This document shows, piece by piece, positions 46,735 to 59,462 of a stretch of DNA of 64,000 bases; position 1 is the stretch's first letter; each line of letters starts with the position of its first letter. The stretch comes from Galaxea fascicularis (taxonomy: Eukaryota; Cnidaria; Anthozoa; Scleractinia; Euphylliidae). A program made the position numbers and the translations under genes. Below the pieces are notes generated by a model, which made no database searches, was not told where the DNA came from, and was given only the letters and a program-made list of their open reading frames with translations. The stretch is from assembly GCA_948470475.1 (NCBI GenBank), contig OX419347.1, forward strand, positions 138,501 to 202,500, given 5' to 3'.

Positions 46735-48945
46735 TATCCGAATACTTACTTACCCCACCCCATACTAAATTAGGAGGAAATTAGACTTAGAAAAATTTTT
46801 TTCCAAATACTTACTTACCCCACCCCATACTAAATTAGGAGGAAATTAGACTTAGAAAAATTTTTTTCCAAATACTTACTTACCCCACCCCATACTAAAT
46901 TAGGAGGAAATTAGACTTAGAAAAATTTTTTTCCAAATACTTACTTACCCCACCCCATACTAAATTAGGAGGAAATTAGACTTAGAAAAATTTTTTTCCA
47001 AATACTTACTTACCCCACCCCATACTAAATTAGGAGGAAATTAGACTTAGAAAAATTTTTTTCCAAATACTTACTTACCCCACCCCATACTAAATTAGGA
47101 GGAAATTAGACTTAGAAAAATTTTTTTCCAAATACTTACTTACCCCACCCCATACTAAATTAGGAGGAAATTAGACTTAGAAAAATTTTTTTCCAAATAC
47201 TTACTTACCCCACCCCATACTAAATTAGGAGGAAATTAGACTTAGAAAAATTTTTTTCCAAATACTTACTTACCCCACCCCATACTAAATTAGGAGGAAA
47301 TTAGACTTAGAAAAATTTTTTTCCAAATACTTACTTACCCCACCCCATACTAAATTAGGAGGAAATTAGACTTAGAAAAATTTTTTTCCAAATACTTACT
47401 TACCCCACCCCATACTAAATTAGGAGGAAATTAGACTTAGAAAAATTTTTTTCCAAATACTTACTTACCCCACCCCATACTAAATTAGGAGGAAATTAGA
47501 CTTAGAAAAATTTTTTTCCAAATACTTACTTACCCCACCCCATACTAAATTAGGAGGAAATTAGACTTAGAAAAATTTTTTTCCAAATACTTACTTACCC
47601 CACCCCATACTAAATTAGGAGGAAATTAGACTTAGAAAAATTTTTTTCCAAATACTTACTTACCCCACCCCATACTAAATTAGGAGGAAATTAGACTTAG
47701 AAAAATTTTTTTCCAAATACTTACTTACCCCACCCCATACTAAATTAGGAGGAAATTAGACTTAGAAAAATTTTTTTCCAAATACTTACTTACCCCACCC
47801 CATACTAAATTAGGAGGAAATTAGACTTAGAAAAATTTTTTTCCAAATACTTACTTACCCCACCCCATACTAAATTAGGAGGAAATTAGACTTAGAAAAA
47901 TTTTTTTCCAAATACTTACTTACCCCACCCCATACTAAATTAGGAGGAAATTAGACTTAGAAAAATTTTTTTCCAAATACTTACTTACCCCACCCCATAC
48001 TAAATTAGGAGGAAATTAGACTTAGAAAAATTTTTTTCCAAATACTTACTTACCCCACCCCATACTAAATTAGGAGGAAATTAGACTTAGAAAAATTTTT
48101 TTCCAAATACTTACTTACCCCACCCCATACTAAATTAGGAGGAAATTAGACTTAGAAAAATTTTTTTCCAAATACTTACTTACCCCACCCCATACTAAAT
48201 TAGGAGGAAATTAGACTTAGAAAAATTTTTTTCCAAATACTTACTTACCCCACCCCATACTAAATTAGGAGGAAATTAGACTTAGAAAAATTTTTTTCCA
48301 AATACTTACTTACCCCACCCCATACTAAATTAGGAGGAAATTAGACTTAGAAAAATTTTTTTCCAAATACTTACTTACCCCACCCCATACTAAATTAGGA
48401 GGAAATTAGACTTAGAAAAATTTTTTTCCAAATACTTACTTACCCCACCCCATACTAAATTAGGAGGAAATTAGACTTAGAAAAATTTTTTTCCAAATAC
48501 TTACTTACCCCACCCCATACTAAATTAGGAGGAAATTAGACTTAGAAAAATTTTTTTCCAAATACTTACTTACCCCACCCCATACTAAATTAGGAGGAAA
48601 TTAGACTTAGAAAAATTTTTTTCCAAATACTTACTTACCCCACCCCATACTAAATTAGGAGGAAATTAGACTTAGAAAAATTTTTTTCCAAATACTTACT
48701 TACCCCACCCCATACTAAATTAGGAGGAAATTAGACTTAGAAAAATTTTTTTCCAAATACTTACTTACCCCACCCCATACTAAATTAGGAGGAAATTAGA
48801 CTTAGAAAAATTTTTTTCCAAATACTTACTTACCCCACCCCATACTAAATTAGGAGGAAATTAGACTTAGAAAAATTTTTTTCCAAATACTTACTTACCC
48901 CACCCCATACTAAATTAGGAGGAAATTAGACTTAGAAAAATTTTT
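46735..48945. repeat. Satellite array, 65-bp unit, about 34 copies
   Basis: The unit, containing tccaaatacttacttacccc, accccatactaaattagg and aggaaattagacttag, repeats with a 65-base period. After the first, slightly different copy, every unit I compared is identical: rows 780 bases apart (12 units) match base for base. The array ends abruptly at cgagaaacc. It has no coding capacity. Confidence 0.97.
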
Positions 48946-49029
48946 CGAGAAACCAAGAACAAAAATATAGTTTTATTCAACAATAATTTCACTACCAAGT
49001 TATGAACAAACGCACTATTATTAATACAG

Positions 49030-49660
49030 AAAGTTGAAAAGCAAATACAACCAACCCACGCAAAATTTACAAAGAATTCACGTCTACGTCAAAATTGACC
49101 AAATAAACATACAATATACCGTACAATTCACAAACGTTAACAAAATACTAATTATACCTTCACTAAACTGTACCACTTTGAATACTAGATACATTCTTCC
49201 CACATCAGAACAAGGCAGCCATATTTAATGAAAATAGACAGGCAGAAAGTAGAAAAACAAATACAACTAACCTACCCAAAATTTAGACCAAGAATACACG
49301 TCTACATCAAAATTGACCAAATAAAAATGCAATATACCGAACAATTCGCAAACGATAACAAAATACTAATTATACCTTCACTAAACTGTACCACTTTGAA
49401 TACTATAGATAAATTCGACTTCAGAGTTACATTCTATCAGAACAAGCCTAAATTGAAATAAACTATTTCAACACCGTCTAGCTTAGAAAATCTTTTTTCA
49501 ACCACATTTAATGAAAATAAACTTTAGCTCCCAATAGACAGGCAGAAAGTACAACTAACCTACGCAAAATTGCAATATACCGAACAATTCGCAAACGATA
49601 ACAAAATCCTAATTATACCTTCACTAAACTTGAATACTATGGATAAATTTTCAAAATCTT
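49030..49660. repeat. Degenerate direct repeats, about 216-bp offset
   Basis: gaaaagcaaatacaac (49036), gaaaaacaaatacaac (49252) and a shortened third copy near 49537 share aaaattgaccaaata, taattataccttcactaaac and ttgaatacta. The similar open frames at 49034 and 49228 are products of this repeat. Confidence 0.75.
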
Positions 49661-50783
49661 ATCATCCAACATGGACAAACTAACGCTAAACAGAAAAGCT
49701 CATAACCCATTTTAAACTTTGTCGTTGTTATTTTTCGCAGCTTGTTTTTAAAATTTGCATGCCTTCACGACCTATATAATAACAAAGCGAGCAACATTCC
49801 TCACCGGTGATGAATAAAATAAGCCGATTAAGAATTCACCAGAAACGAAAACAGTAGAGCTCGCAACCTATTTCAAAGACAATTTTGCCTCCTCAATCAT
49901 TCTTTTAATACAACATTTGTAGAAAACAGTAAGGAAGTGGTTTAAGTTAGCAACGCTTTGTTTTTTTGAAAAATATTTAGTCCAATCTTTGACAAAAAAA
50001 AAGGTATTTATTGCATGGACTTTACAACGTCAAACGTTTCAACAAACTTGTCTCGGTTGTTTGAAAGCTACTAAAATGTCTGCATTTCGGAGAGATAAAC
50101 GTAAAAGCCAAAATTTGTGGCAAAAATCTACCATAGTGATTGATTAATGATAGCTAACTTGTCTGGAATAATTTCAACAACGAAACACGCCACCGATGTA
50201 GTAACTTCAATATTGTAAAAACATGCTATTGAAATCGTCGCAGCTAAGATGATACCTTAACAAACCTTCAAATAAACGGTACACTTCTGACAAGTATTTT
50301 TACTCAAGCCGAGTCTAAAAACGGCCTAAGTTCTTCCTCGTGTATAGCACCAACAAACATGTCGAAGCGAAGATGCAACTAAATTCTTTTCTTTTATAAC
50401 TGTTGTGGTTATTATTTTGTATATTGGATCAGTTTTACCATGTAGTGAATGAGTGAAGTAGCAATTTCAATTTAAGAACTTAAACATGCCACTTGGAAGG
50501 CCGAGAAAAAGCCAATATGGCCTAAGTTTCAGGGATACATTTTGCTCTGTTTACGGCGCATTTTCAAGTCAAAATTTGTTTATTCAAGAAAACTTGTTGT
50601 TTTTGTCTATCTTGTTAGCCTTCAGGACCTATATTACAATGCATGCAACATTCTTCACGGGCTTAGAATACAATACGACTAATTAACGCTCATCAATATT
50701 CACCGGAAACGGAAACAATGAAACAATAGAGCTCAGAACCTATTTCTATGACAATTTCGCCTCACTATTCTCAGCAATGCCTA
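49661..50783. other. Nothing assigned
   Basis: AT-rich sequence with two loosely similar blocks: ataataacaaagcgagcaac near 49778, and ttacaatgcatgcaacattc followed by attaacgctcatcaatattc near 50634-50701. This suggests an older duplication. No gene is seen. Confidence 0.35.
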
Positions 50784-51194
50784 CGTGGCCTTGTGGATAA
50801 GCTTATGTTTCTTGACTTAAACACAGTGCGGCGTTCTCTCTGCCGCCGTTTAATTTAAGTTGCATAACTTAAGACGAAAAGGGGAGGGGGGTTCGAGACC
50901 GGCTGCCTGCCGGCAGTTTTGCTTTTTTTTTTTTTTTATCTTCGATTTTCTATTTATTTTTCTTTTTTTTGTCCTGAGGTAATTTTTAACCAGGTAAAAA
51001 ATATTTTTTACCTGGTTAAAAATTATCTCAGGACAAAAAAAAAGAAAAATAAATAGAAACTCTAAGATTAAGAAAACAGTGACAAAACCCCCTTCGTCCT
51101 GTTTCGTCTTAAGTCGCACAACTTAAATAAACGGCTGCAGAGAGAGCCGCCAAATGTTTAAGTCAAGAAACACAAACTTATCCACAAGGCCACG
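50784..51194. mobile_element. Foldback, about 410 bp, with tRNA-promoter-like motifs
   Basis: Outer arms are cgtggccttgtggataagct and its imperfect complement ending aaggccacg. The centre is a perfect hairpin, tacctggttaaaaattat paired with its partner around 51000. The left arm has tggccttgtggataagc (box-A-like) and ggttcgagacc (box-B-like), about 100 bases apart. Confidence 0.75.
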
Positions 51195-52997
51195 AAGGCG
51201 TAGAAAAGAAATAATGGCTAGAAATATTTTTGCAAAAACTATCGTTGTTTACCCCGAACAAAACTCTTTACTACAAATCGACGGCTGTCTTTGACGTCCC
51301 TTTTGCATGTGAAAAAGTAATGGTCTCTAAATTCTCTCTTCGTCAAAGGAAAACAAAAATTGTGTTGCCGCCGGTCTACCTCTCACAGCATGCAGGTAAA
51401 AAAATTCATGGAAATTTGGTTTGACATTAAAATTATTGTTGCTCTTTCTTTCTTTTTTTTTTGGCTTCAACGAAACAAATGTTCAATTTATTACGATAAA
51501 ACATTGTAATTCGAACAAAACACACTTCGGTGAGAACGTAAAATTAAAAGCCTGTTTTTATAAAAACTACGAGGTGATTCTGACTTACAAGGCTTTGCAT
51601 CAAATCTTAAAGTGTGACCATTCAAATGAAAGCTAGTGAACAGTACGTTTCGTTATGATCATTATCACCCTGTGCAAAGTGGTTCTACCTTTCACTTGTA
51701 TTTTACGTCTGTATGAAATGTAAACCATCGTGACTAAAGAGGGATCCACATACATTATGCACCTAACTAAGTTTGCAGCAAATGGCCTAATATTTTTGCT
51801 CAGTACACCATCTATTTTTTCCACACGTATGTCTTGACAACAAGCCAAGCTTTCACATTTGAACAGCACAATAACCTCAGATATTTAATATGGAATCCAT
51901 CTCAACTTAAAGCTGCTGATGCTTGTGAAACACCTAAAGGGCTGAAACCGAAACTATACTTGCAGAGGTCCAGCTCCACCTCATTTGCCTAAAGTCGCGG
52001 ACTCACAATCAACACAGTTCGTAAAAGAACCGTAACTGAACACCAGTATTCATAAAATCTGTGCTTCAATTATTTGGATACCCCTCACGACATCATCATT
52101 TCTATCGACTTATTTCACAGCACTCTAATAAGAACATAATAATAATAATAAAATGTATTATTTCATCCATGGCATTTACTTGTTTTAAAAGGCAAAGTAA
52201 AAGTTTGTTATTCTGGAAATCAGAGTTTCAATCTTGTAAAAAAAACTGCAAAGAAAGAATAATGAGTCCGACAAATATTGTTGATTTTTTCAGGGCAGAG
52301 AAATTCAAATACTTAATCATGAAAACAAAAATCTGAATTTCTTCAGCAATATGTGAATCATAAAAAGTAGCCTGGCATGCGAATACTGTAAAACCCTTCT
52401 GTTGGTCAGTACTGACTCTGTTTTTCACAAGTACATGTACACTTAAGAATGTGGTTCTCAACTTATGAGTCTATAGATGAAATCCTTAACTATGACCATT
52501 CAAATAAAAGCTACTGAGCAGTATTTTCCTGGGCTACTGTCATGTATGCTATACAGCGTATTTCTACATGGTATCTTTTATAAGTCTGGATCAAAATAAT
52601 GTAAGCTTCTGAGCTGTACGTGGAGCTCAATTTTCAGTCTGTGAATGAATCCTACAGCGTGACCATCCAAACAGAAGCTACTGAGTGGTAATTTCATGTC
52701 AAGCTGTTTGTTTACAACAAGATGGCTGAAGTTTCAGCAGCAGTAAGCAGTGCTTTTCGGTGTTGTTATTTAAAGCTTGTTGATGAAATTTCTAAGTGTG
52801 ACAATAACCAATGAGATTGGGGTTAACGTTTTACATGGGAATTAAGTTCCTCTCTGTTATAACCCATTTGAAAAAAATGTTTTATTGTTTCAATAAAGTT
52901 GTCATGATATAGTGTCAATGATGTCTGAATAACTGGGTGTCATCATGCAAAAACAAATTCAAGTCAAACATTTTAGTGACAAAGAGTATGTTTAGCT
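51195..52997. other. Degenerate dispersed repeats, no gene
   Basis: The phrase gtgaccattcaaatgaaagc occurs at about 51612, with variants near 52492 and 52660, each followed by ctactgagcagta-like text and a distance of roughly 170 bases between the last two. I associate this with a coral minisatellite, from memory. No convincing exon is seen. Confidence 0.45.
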
Positions 52998-55900
52998 GAG
53001 TGTAGCCCTAAGATGGTTGTTGTTCAGTTAATGGTTTGATTAAAGCAGTATCATTCTGTAGTCTGTGTAGTGTGATTGTCCACTGGTGAGTGTAGCCCTA
53101 AGATGGTTGTTGTTCAGTTAATGGTTTGATTACAGCAATATCTGTAGTCTGTGTAGTGTAAGTGTAGCCCTAAGAAGGTTGTTGTTCAGTTAATGGTTTG
53201 ATTACAGCAGTATCTGTAGTCTGTGTAGTGTGATTGTCCACTGGTGAGTGTAGCCCTTAGATAGTTGTTGTCAAGTAGAGGGGTTTGATTACAGCAGTAT
53301 CTGTAGTCTGTGTAGTGTGATTGTCCACTGGTGAGTGTAGCCCTTTGATGGTTGTTGTCAAGTAAAAGGTTTGATTACAGCAGTATCTGTAGTCTGTGTA
53401 GTGTGTTTGTCCACTGGTGAGTGTAGCCCTTAGATGGTTATTGTCAAGTAAAGGCTTTGATTACAGCAATATCTGTAGTCTGTGTAGTGTGATTGTCCAC
53501 TGGTGAGTGTAGCCCTAAGATGGTTGTTGTTGAGTACATGATTTGATTACAGCAGTATCTGTAGTCTGTGTAGTGTGATTGTCCACTGGTGAGTGTAGCC
53601 CTTGGATGGTTGTTGTTCAGTTAATGGTTCGATTATAGCAGTATCCGTAGTCTGTGAAGTGTGATTACTCACTGGGGAGTGTAGCCCTAAGATGGTTGTT
53701 GTTCAGTTAATGGTTTGCTTACAGCAGTATCTGTAGTCTGTGTAGTGTGATTGCCCACTGGTGAGTGTAGCCCTTGGATGGTTGTTGTTCAGTTAACGGT
53801 TCGATTATAGCAGTATCCGTAGTCTGTGTAGTGTGATTGTCCACTGGTGAGTGTAGCCCTTTGATGGTTGTTGTCAAGTAAAGGGTTTGATTACAGCAGT
53901 ATCTGTAGTCTGTGTAGGGTGTTTGTCCACTGGTGAGTGTAGCCCTTTGATGGTTATTGTCAAGTAAAGGCTTTGATTACAGCAGTATCTGTAGTCTGTG
54001 TAGTGTGATTGTCCACTGGTGAGTGTAGCCCTAAGATGGTTGTTGTTGAGTACATGGTTTGATTACAGCAGTATCTGTAGTCTGTGTAGTGTGATTGTCC
54101 ACTGGTGAGTGTAGCCCTTGGATGGTTGTTGTTCAGTTAATGGTTCGATTATAGCAGTATCCGTAGTCTGTGAAGTGTGATTACTCACTGGGGAGTGTAG
54201 CCCTAAGATGGTTGTTGTTCAGTTAATGGTTTGCTTACAGCAGTATCTGTAGTCTGTGTAGTGTGATTGCCCACTGGTGAGTGTACCCCTAATATGGTTG
54301 TTGTTCAGTTAATGGTTTGATTACAGCAATATCTGTAGTCTGTGTAGTGTGGTTGTCCACTGGTGAGTGTAGCCCTAAGATGGTCGTTGTTCAGTTAATG
54401 GTTTGCTTGCAGCAGTATCTGTAGTCTGTGTAGTGTGATTGCCCACTGGCGAGTGTAGCCCTAAGATGGTTGTTGTTTAGTACATGGTTTGATTACAGCA
54501 GTATCTGTAGTCTGTGTAGTGTGATTGTCCACTGGTGAGTGTAGCCCTTGGATGGTTGTTGTTCAGTTAATGGTTTGATTAAAGCAGTATCCGTAGTCTG
54601 TGTAGTGTGATTGTCCACTGGTGAGTCTAGCCCTTAGATGGTTGTTGTTCAGTTAATTGTTTGCTTACAGCAGTATCTGTAGTCTGTGTAGTGTGATTGC
54701 CCACTGGTGAGTGCAGCCCTAAGATGGTTGTTGTTCAGTTAATGGTTTGCTTACAGGAATATCTGTAGTCTGTGTAGTGTGATTGTCCACTGGTGAGTGT
54801 AGCCCTAAGATGGTTGTTGTTCAGTTAATGGTTTGATTACAGGAATATCTGTAGTCTGTGTAGTGTGATTGCCCACTGGTGAGTGCAGCCCTAAGATGGT
54901 TGTTGTTCAGTTAATGGTTTGCTTACAGGAATATCTGTAGTCTGTGTAGTGTGATTGTCCACTGGTGAGTCTAGCCCTTAGATGGTTGTTGTTCAGTTAA
55001 TTGTTTGCTTACAGCAGTATCTGTAGTCTGTGTAGTGTGATTGCCCACTGGTGAGTGCAGCCCTAAGATGGTTGTTGTTCAGTTAATGGTTTGCTTCCAG
55101 GAATATCTGTAGTCTGTGTAGTGTGATTGTCCACTGGTGAGTGTAGCCCTAAGATGGTTGTTGTTCAGTTAATGGTTTGATTACAGCAATATCTGTAGTC
55201 TGTGTAGTGTGGTTGTCCACTGGTGAGTGTAGCCCTAAGATGGTTGTTGTTCAGTTAATGGTTTGATTACAGCAGTATCTGTAGTCTGTGTAGTGTGAGT
55301 GTAGCCCTAAGACGGTTGTTGTTCAGTTAATGGTTTGCTTACAGCAGTTTTTGTAGTCTGTGTAGTGTGATTGTCCACTGGTGAGTGTAGCCCTAAGATG
55401 GTTGTTGTTCAGTTAATGGTTTGCTTACAGCAGTATCTGTAGTCTGTGTAGTGTGATTGTCCATTGGTGAGTGTAGCCCTTAGATGGTTGTTGTTCAGTT
55501 AATTGTTTGCTTACAGCAGTATCTGTAGTGTGTGTAGTGTGATTGCCCACTGGTGAGTGCAGCCCTAAGATGGTTGTTGTTCAGTTAATGGTTCGCTTAC
55601 AGGAATATCTGTAGTCTGTGTAGTGTGATTGTCCACTGGTGAGTGTAGCCCTAAGATGGTTGTTGTTCAGTTAATGGTTTGATTACAGCAGTATCTGTAG
55701 TCTGTGTAGTGTGAGTGTAGCCCTAAGACGGTTGTTGTTCAGTTAATGGTTTGCTTACAGCAGTTTCTGTAGTCTGTGTAGTGTGATTGTCCACTGGTGA
55801 GTGTAGCCCTAAGATGGTTGTTGTTCAGTTTATGGTTTGATTACAGCAGTATCCGTAGTCTGTGTAGTGTGATTGTCCACTGGTGAGTGTAGCCCTTAGA

Positions 55901-57830
55901 TGGTTGTTGTTCAGTTAATTGTTTGATTACAGCAGTATCTGTAGTCTGTGTAGTGTGATTGTCCACTGGTGAGTGTAGCCCTTGGATGGTTGTTGTTCAG
56001 TTAACGGTTCGATTATAGCAGTATCCGTAGTCTGTGTAGTGTGATTGTCCACTGGTGAGTGTAGCCCTTTGATGGTTGTTGTCAAGTAAAAGGTTTGATT
56101 ACAGCAGTATCTGTAGTCTGTGTAGTGTGTTTGTCCACTGGTGAGTGTAGCCCTTAGATGGTTATTGTCAAGTAAAGGCTTTGATTACAGCAATATCTGT
56201 AGTCTGTGTAGTGTGATTGTCCACTGGTGAGTGTAGCCCTAAGATGGTTGTTGTTGAGTAGATGGTTTGATTACAGCAGTATCTGTAGTCTGTGTAGTGT
56301 GATTGTCCACTGGTGAGTGTAGCCCTTGGATGGTTGTTGTTCAGTTAATGGTTCGATTATAGCAGTATCCGTAGTCTGTGAAGTGTGATTACTCACTGGG
56401 GAGTGTAGCCCTAAGATGGTTGTTGTTCAGTTAATGGTTTGCTTACAGCAGTATCTGTAGTCTGTGTAGTGTGATTGCCCACTGGTGAGTGTACCCGTAA
56501 TATGGTTGTTGTTCAGTTAATGGTTTGATTACAGCAATATCTGTAGTCTGTGTAGTGTGGTTGTCCACTGGTGAGTGTAGCCCTAAGATGGTCGTTGTTC
56601 AGTTAATGGTTTGCTTGCAGCAGTATCTGTAGTCTGTGTAGTGTGATTGCCCACTGGCGAGTGTAGCCCTAAGATGGTTGTTGTTTAGTACATGGTTTGA
56701 TTACAGCAGTATCTGTAGTCTGTGTAGTGTGATTGTCCACTGGTGAGTGTAGCCCTTGGATGGTTGTTGTTCAGTTAATGGTTTGATTAAAGCAGTATCC
56801 GTAGTCTGTGTAGTGTGATTGTCCACTGGTGAGTCTAGCCCTTAGATGGTTGTTGTTCAGTTAATTGTTTGCTGACAGCAGTATCTGTAGTCTGTGTAGT
56901 GTGATTGCCCACTGGTGAGTGCAGCCCTAAGATGGTTATTGTTCAGTTAATGGTTTGCTTACAGGAATATCTGTAGTCTGTGTAGTGTGATTGTCCACTG
57001 GTGAGTGTAGCCCTAAGATGGTTGTTGTTCAGTTAATGGTTTGATTACAGGAATATCTGTAGTCTGTGTAGTGTGATTGTCCACTGGTGAGTGTAGCCCT
57101 AAGATGGTTGATGTTCAGTTAATGGTTTGATTACAGCAGTATCTGTAGTCTGTGTAGTGTGAGTGTAGCCCTAAGACGGTTGTTGTTCAGTTAATGGTTT
57201 GCTTACAGCAGTTTCTGTAGTCTGTGTAGTGTGATTGTCCACTGGTGAGTGTAGCCCTAAGATGGTTGTTGTTCAGTTAATTGTTTGCTTACAGCAGTAT
57301 CTGTAGTCTGTGTAGTGTGATTGCCCACTGGTGAGTGTAACCCTAAGATGGTTGTTGTTCAGTTAATGGTTTGCTTACAGCAGTATCTGTAGTCTGTGTA
57401 GTGTGATTGCCCACTGGTGAGTGTACCCCTAAGATGGTTGTTGTTCAGTTAATGGTTTGCTTACAGGAATATCTGTAGTCTGTGTAGTGTGATTGTCCTC
57501 TGGTGAGTGTAGCCCTAAGATGGTTGTTGTTCAGAAAATGGTTCCTCTTTAGTAAATGGTTTGAATACAATAGTATCTGTAGTCTTTATAGTGTGATGGT
57601 CCTCTGGTGAGTGTAGCCCTAAGATGGTTGTTGTTCAGGAAATGGTTCCTCTTTAGTAAATGGTTTGAATACAATAGTATCTGTAGTCTTTATAGTGTGA
57701 TGGTCCACTGGTGAGTGTAGCCCTAAGATGGTTGTGTTTAAGTAAATGATTTGAATAGAACAAAAGCAGTAGTCCATGTAGCGTGATTGTGCGTTGTTGA
57801 GTACATGATCTGAATACTGCAGAATCACAG
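52998..57830. repeat. Minisatellite, 86-bp unit, about 55 copies, with higher-order repeats
   Basis: Unit landmarks are gtgtagccctaagatgg, gttgttgttcagttaatgg, tttgattacagcagtatctg and tagtctgtgtagtgtgattg, spaced 86 bases (55141 and 55227, for example). Copies differ at a few sites and some lack about 20 bases. Variant phrases recur at fixed offsets: ccctttgatggttgttgtc at 53341, 53857 (516 bases, six units) and 56065 (2208 bases). The last units are longer (about 104 bases) and more divergent. Confidence 0.95.
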
Positions 57831-58536
57831 TGCTTTTGTGACAGGTGAGTGAATTTGGGCGGTAGCTCTCACTAGTTAGTATTTTTGTCAGTCAGTATTA
57901 CTATTTACCTAAATAGGAAACTAGGTCTTTTGACTAGAGGACATCAAGTAAAAGAAGACTAAGTATGGCTTGCGTTAATGTCACATACTTATTATGATGT
58001 CGATCTTCTGTGAGTCTTTTGGATAAGTTCTGTTACAGCGAGGTTGTTTTGTTTCATGTTCATTCACAATCTGCTATTATTTTATTTATTAATTATTATA
58101 ATTTATTTATGGTACTTCAGATTATCCAGACGGAGTAAATAGTTTTCTTTTGAACAAAGGTTCCTTCAACAAATAACATAGTTGAATGAATGAATAAATT
58201 TGGCAAGCGAGAGATGTTTATCCATGGTGCATGAAACTAACAATGCAGACTTGAATTTAAGAATGTTAGATGAAATTGACATAACACTTCAATTTTGATT
58301 GCTCTTGTTAGGACAACCTGGGTTACACTCAAGGTTTGAACTTTCAATTAGATGTACAATTTATGGAGTTTTTGCAAAATTATTGTGTAATTTATGAATT
58401 CACTGTATGATTATTTTAACACGAACAGAGCCTACATTTTTTCAGAAATATGTGCTCTGGTGGGACATGGGAAAAATGTTTGATGTTTAGGTACTTCTTC
58501 AGACAATGATTCCACCATTTCTCAGCAAATTCTCGC
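57831..58536. other. Nothing assigned
   Basis: AT-rich sequence after the minisatellite. I see no gene or bounded repeat. Confidence 0.35.
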
Positions 58537-59462
58537 TGAAATGTAGAAGTAATTTGACTTCAAATAAAATCTGTACGACAATTGAGAATGAATTTTGACA
58601 CACCAGTAATGTCAAGAATAGTCTGCAATCACTTGAATTACATTGTACTTCATCAATGTTTTTAAGACAAGCTGAAATAAAAATCTATGTCTGACATTCC
58701 AATCATTCCATCACAAAATAATAGCACGATCCCGGGAGTATAAAGCGAATTCATAATCAAAGAAGTACACAATAAAATTGTTAATAAAGAAACCCAGAAA
58801 CTGGCAGGAAAAAAATTGGTAGCCTCCAAAACTAACAGTGGAAGGCCATGTCATGTGGTTTACTGTAAAACAAACTTAATTAATTTTGTTTAACAAAAAA
58901 ATGAACTTGATTCAATAAAAACTTTTGGAAATTTCAGAAACTTAGAAAGATTTCTGAAAAACTGTTGATCTGCTTATCAAAGTTAAGTAAAGCGCAGTTT
59001 GAGTATTTGTTGAAATGTAGAAGTAATTTAACTTCATTTAAAATTTGAAGCACAATTGAGCATGAGTTTTGACACACCAGTAATGCCAAGAATAGTCTGC
59101 AATCACTTGAATTTCATTGTACTTCATCATTCTTTTTAAGACAAGCTGACAATTCCAAAATGTATTTTAAGCTGAAATAAAAATCTGTCTAACATTCTAA
59201 TCATTCCATCACAAAATGATAGCATGATCCCACGAGCATAAAATCCGCAAATTAATAATCAAAGAAGTACACGAGAAAATTGTTAATCAAGAAACCATGT
59301 ATAAATCTCAGAAATAAAAGAAAGCCAGAAACTGGCGGGGAAAAAATTGGTAGCCTCCAAAACTAATAGTGGAAGGTCATGCCATGTGGTTTATAATAGT
59401 GTAAAACAAATATTAAACAAATTTAATTTTTTTAACCCCCAAAAAAAATGAAATTGATTCAA
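58537..59462. repeat. 474-bp tandem duplication, second copy split by a transposon
   Basis: tgaaatgtagaagtaattt starts at 58537 and again at 59011. Both copies share gacacaccagtaatg, gtctgcaatcacttgaatt and attggtagcctccaaaacta. The second copy breaks at 59463 and resumes at about 63461 (ttgattcaatagaaactttt), running on to about 63590. Confidence 0.85.

Noticed and set aside
49034..49461. Two similar small proteins (64 and 77 codons)
   Set aside because: They are parallel translations of a 216-base direct duplication in AT-rich sequence, with no start context or domain.
46735..57830. CRISPR-like arrays
   Set aside because: Both arrays are head-to-tail repeats without unique spacers between copies, in an animal genome.
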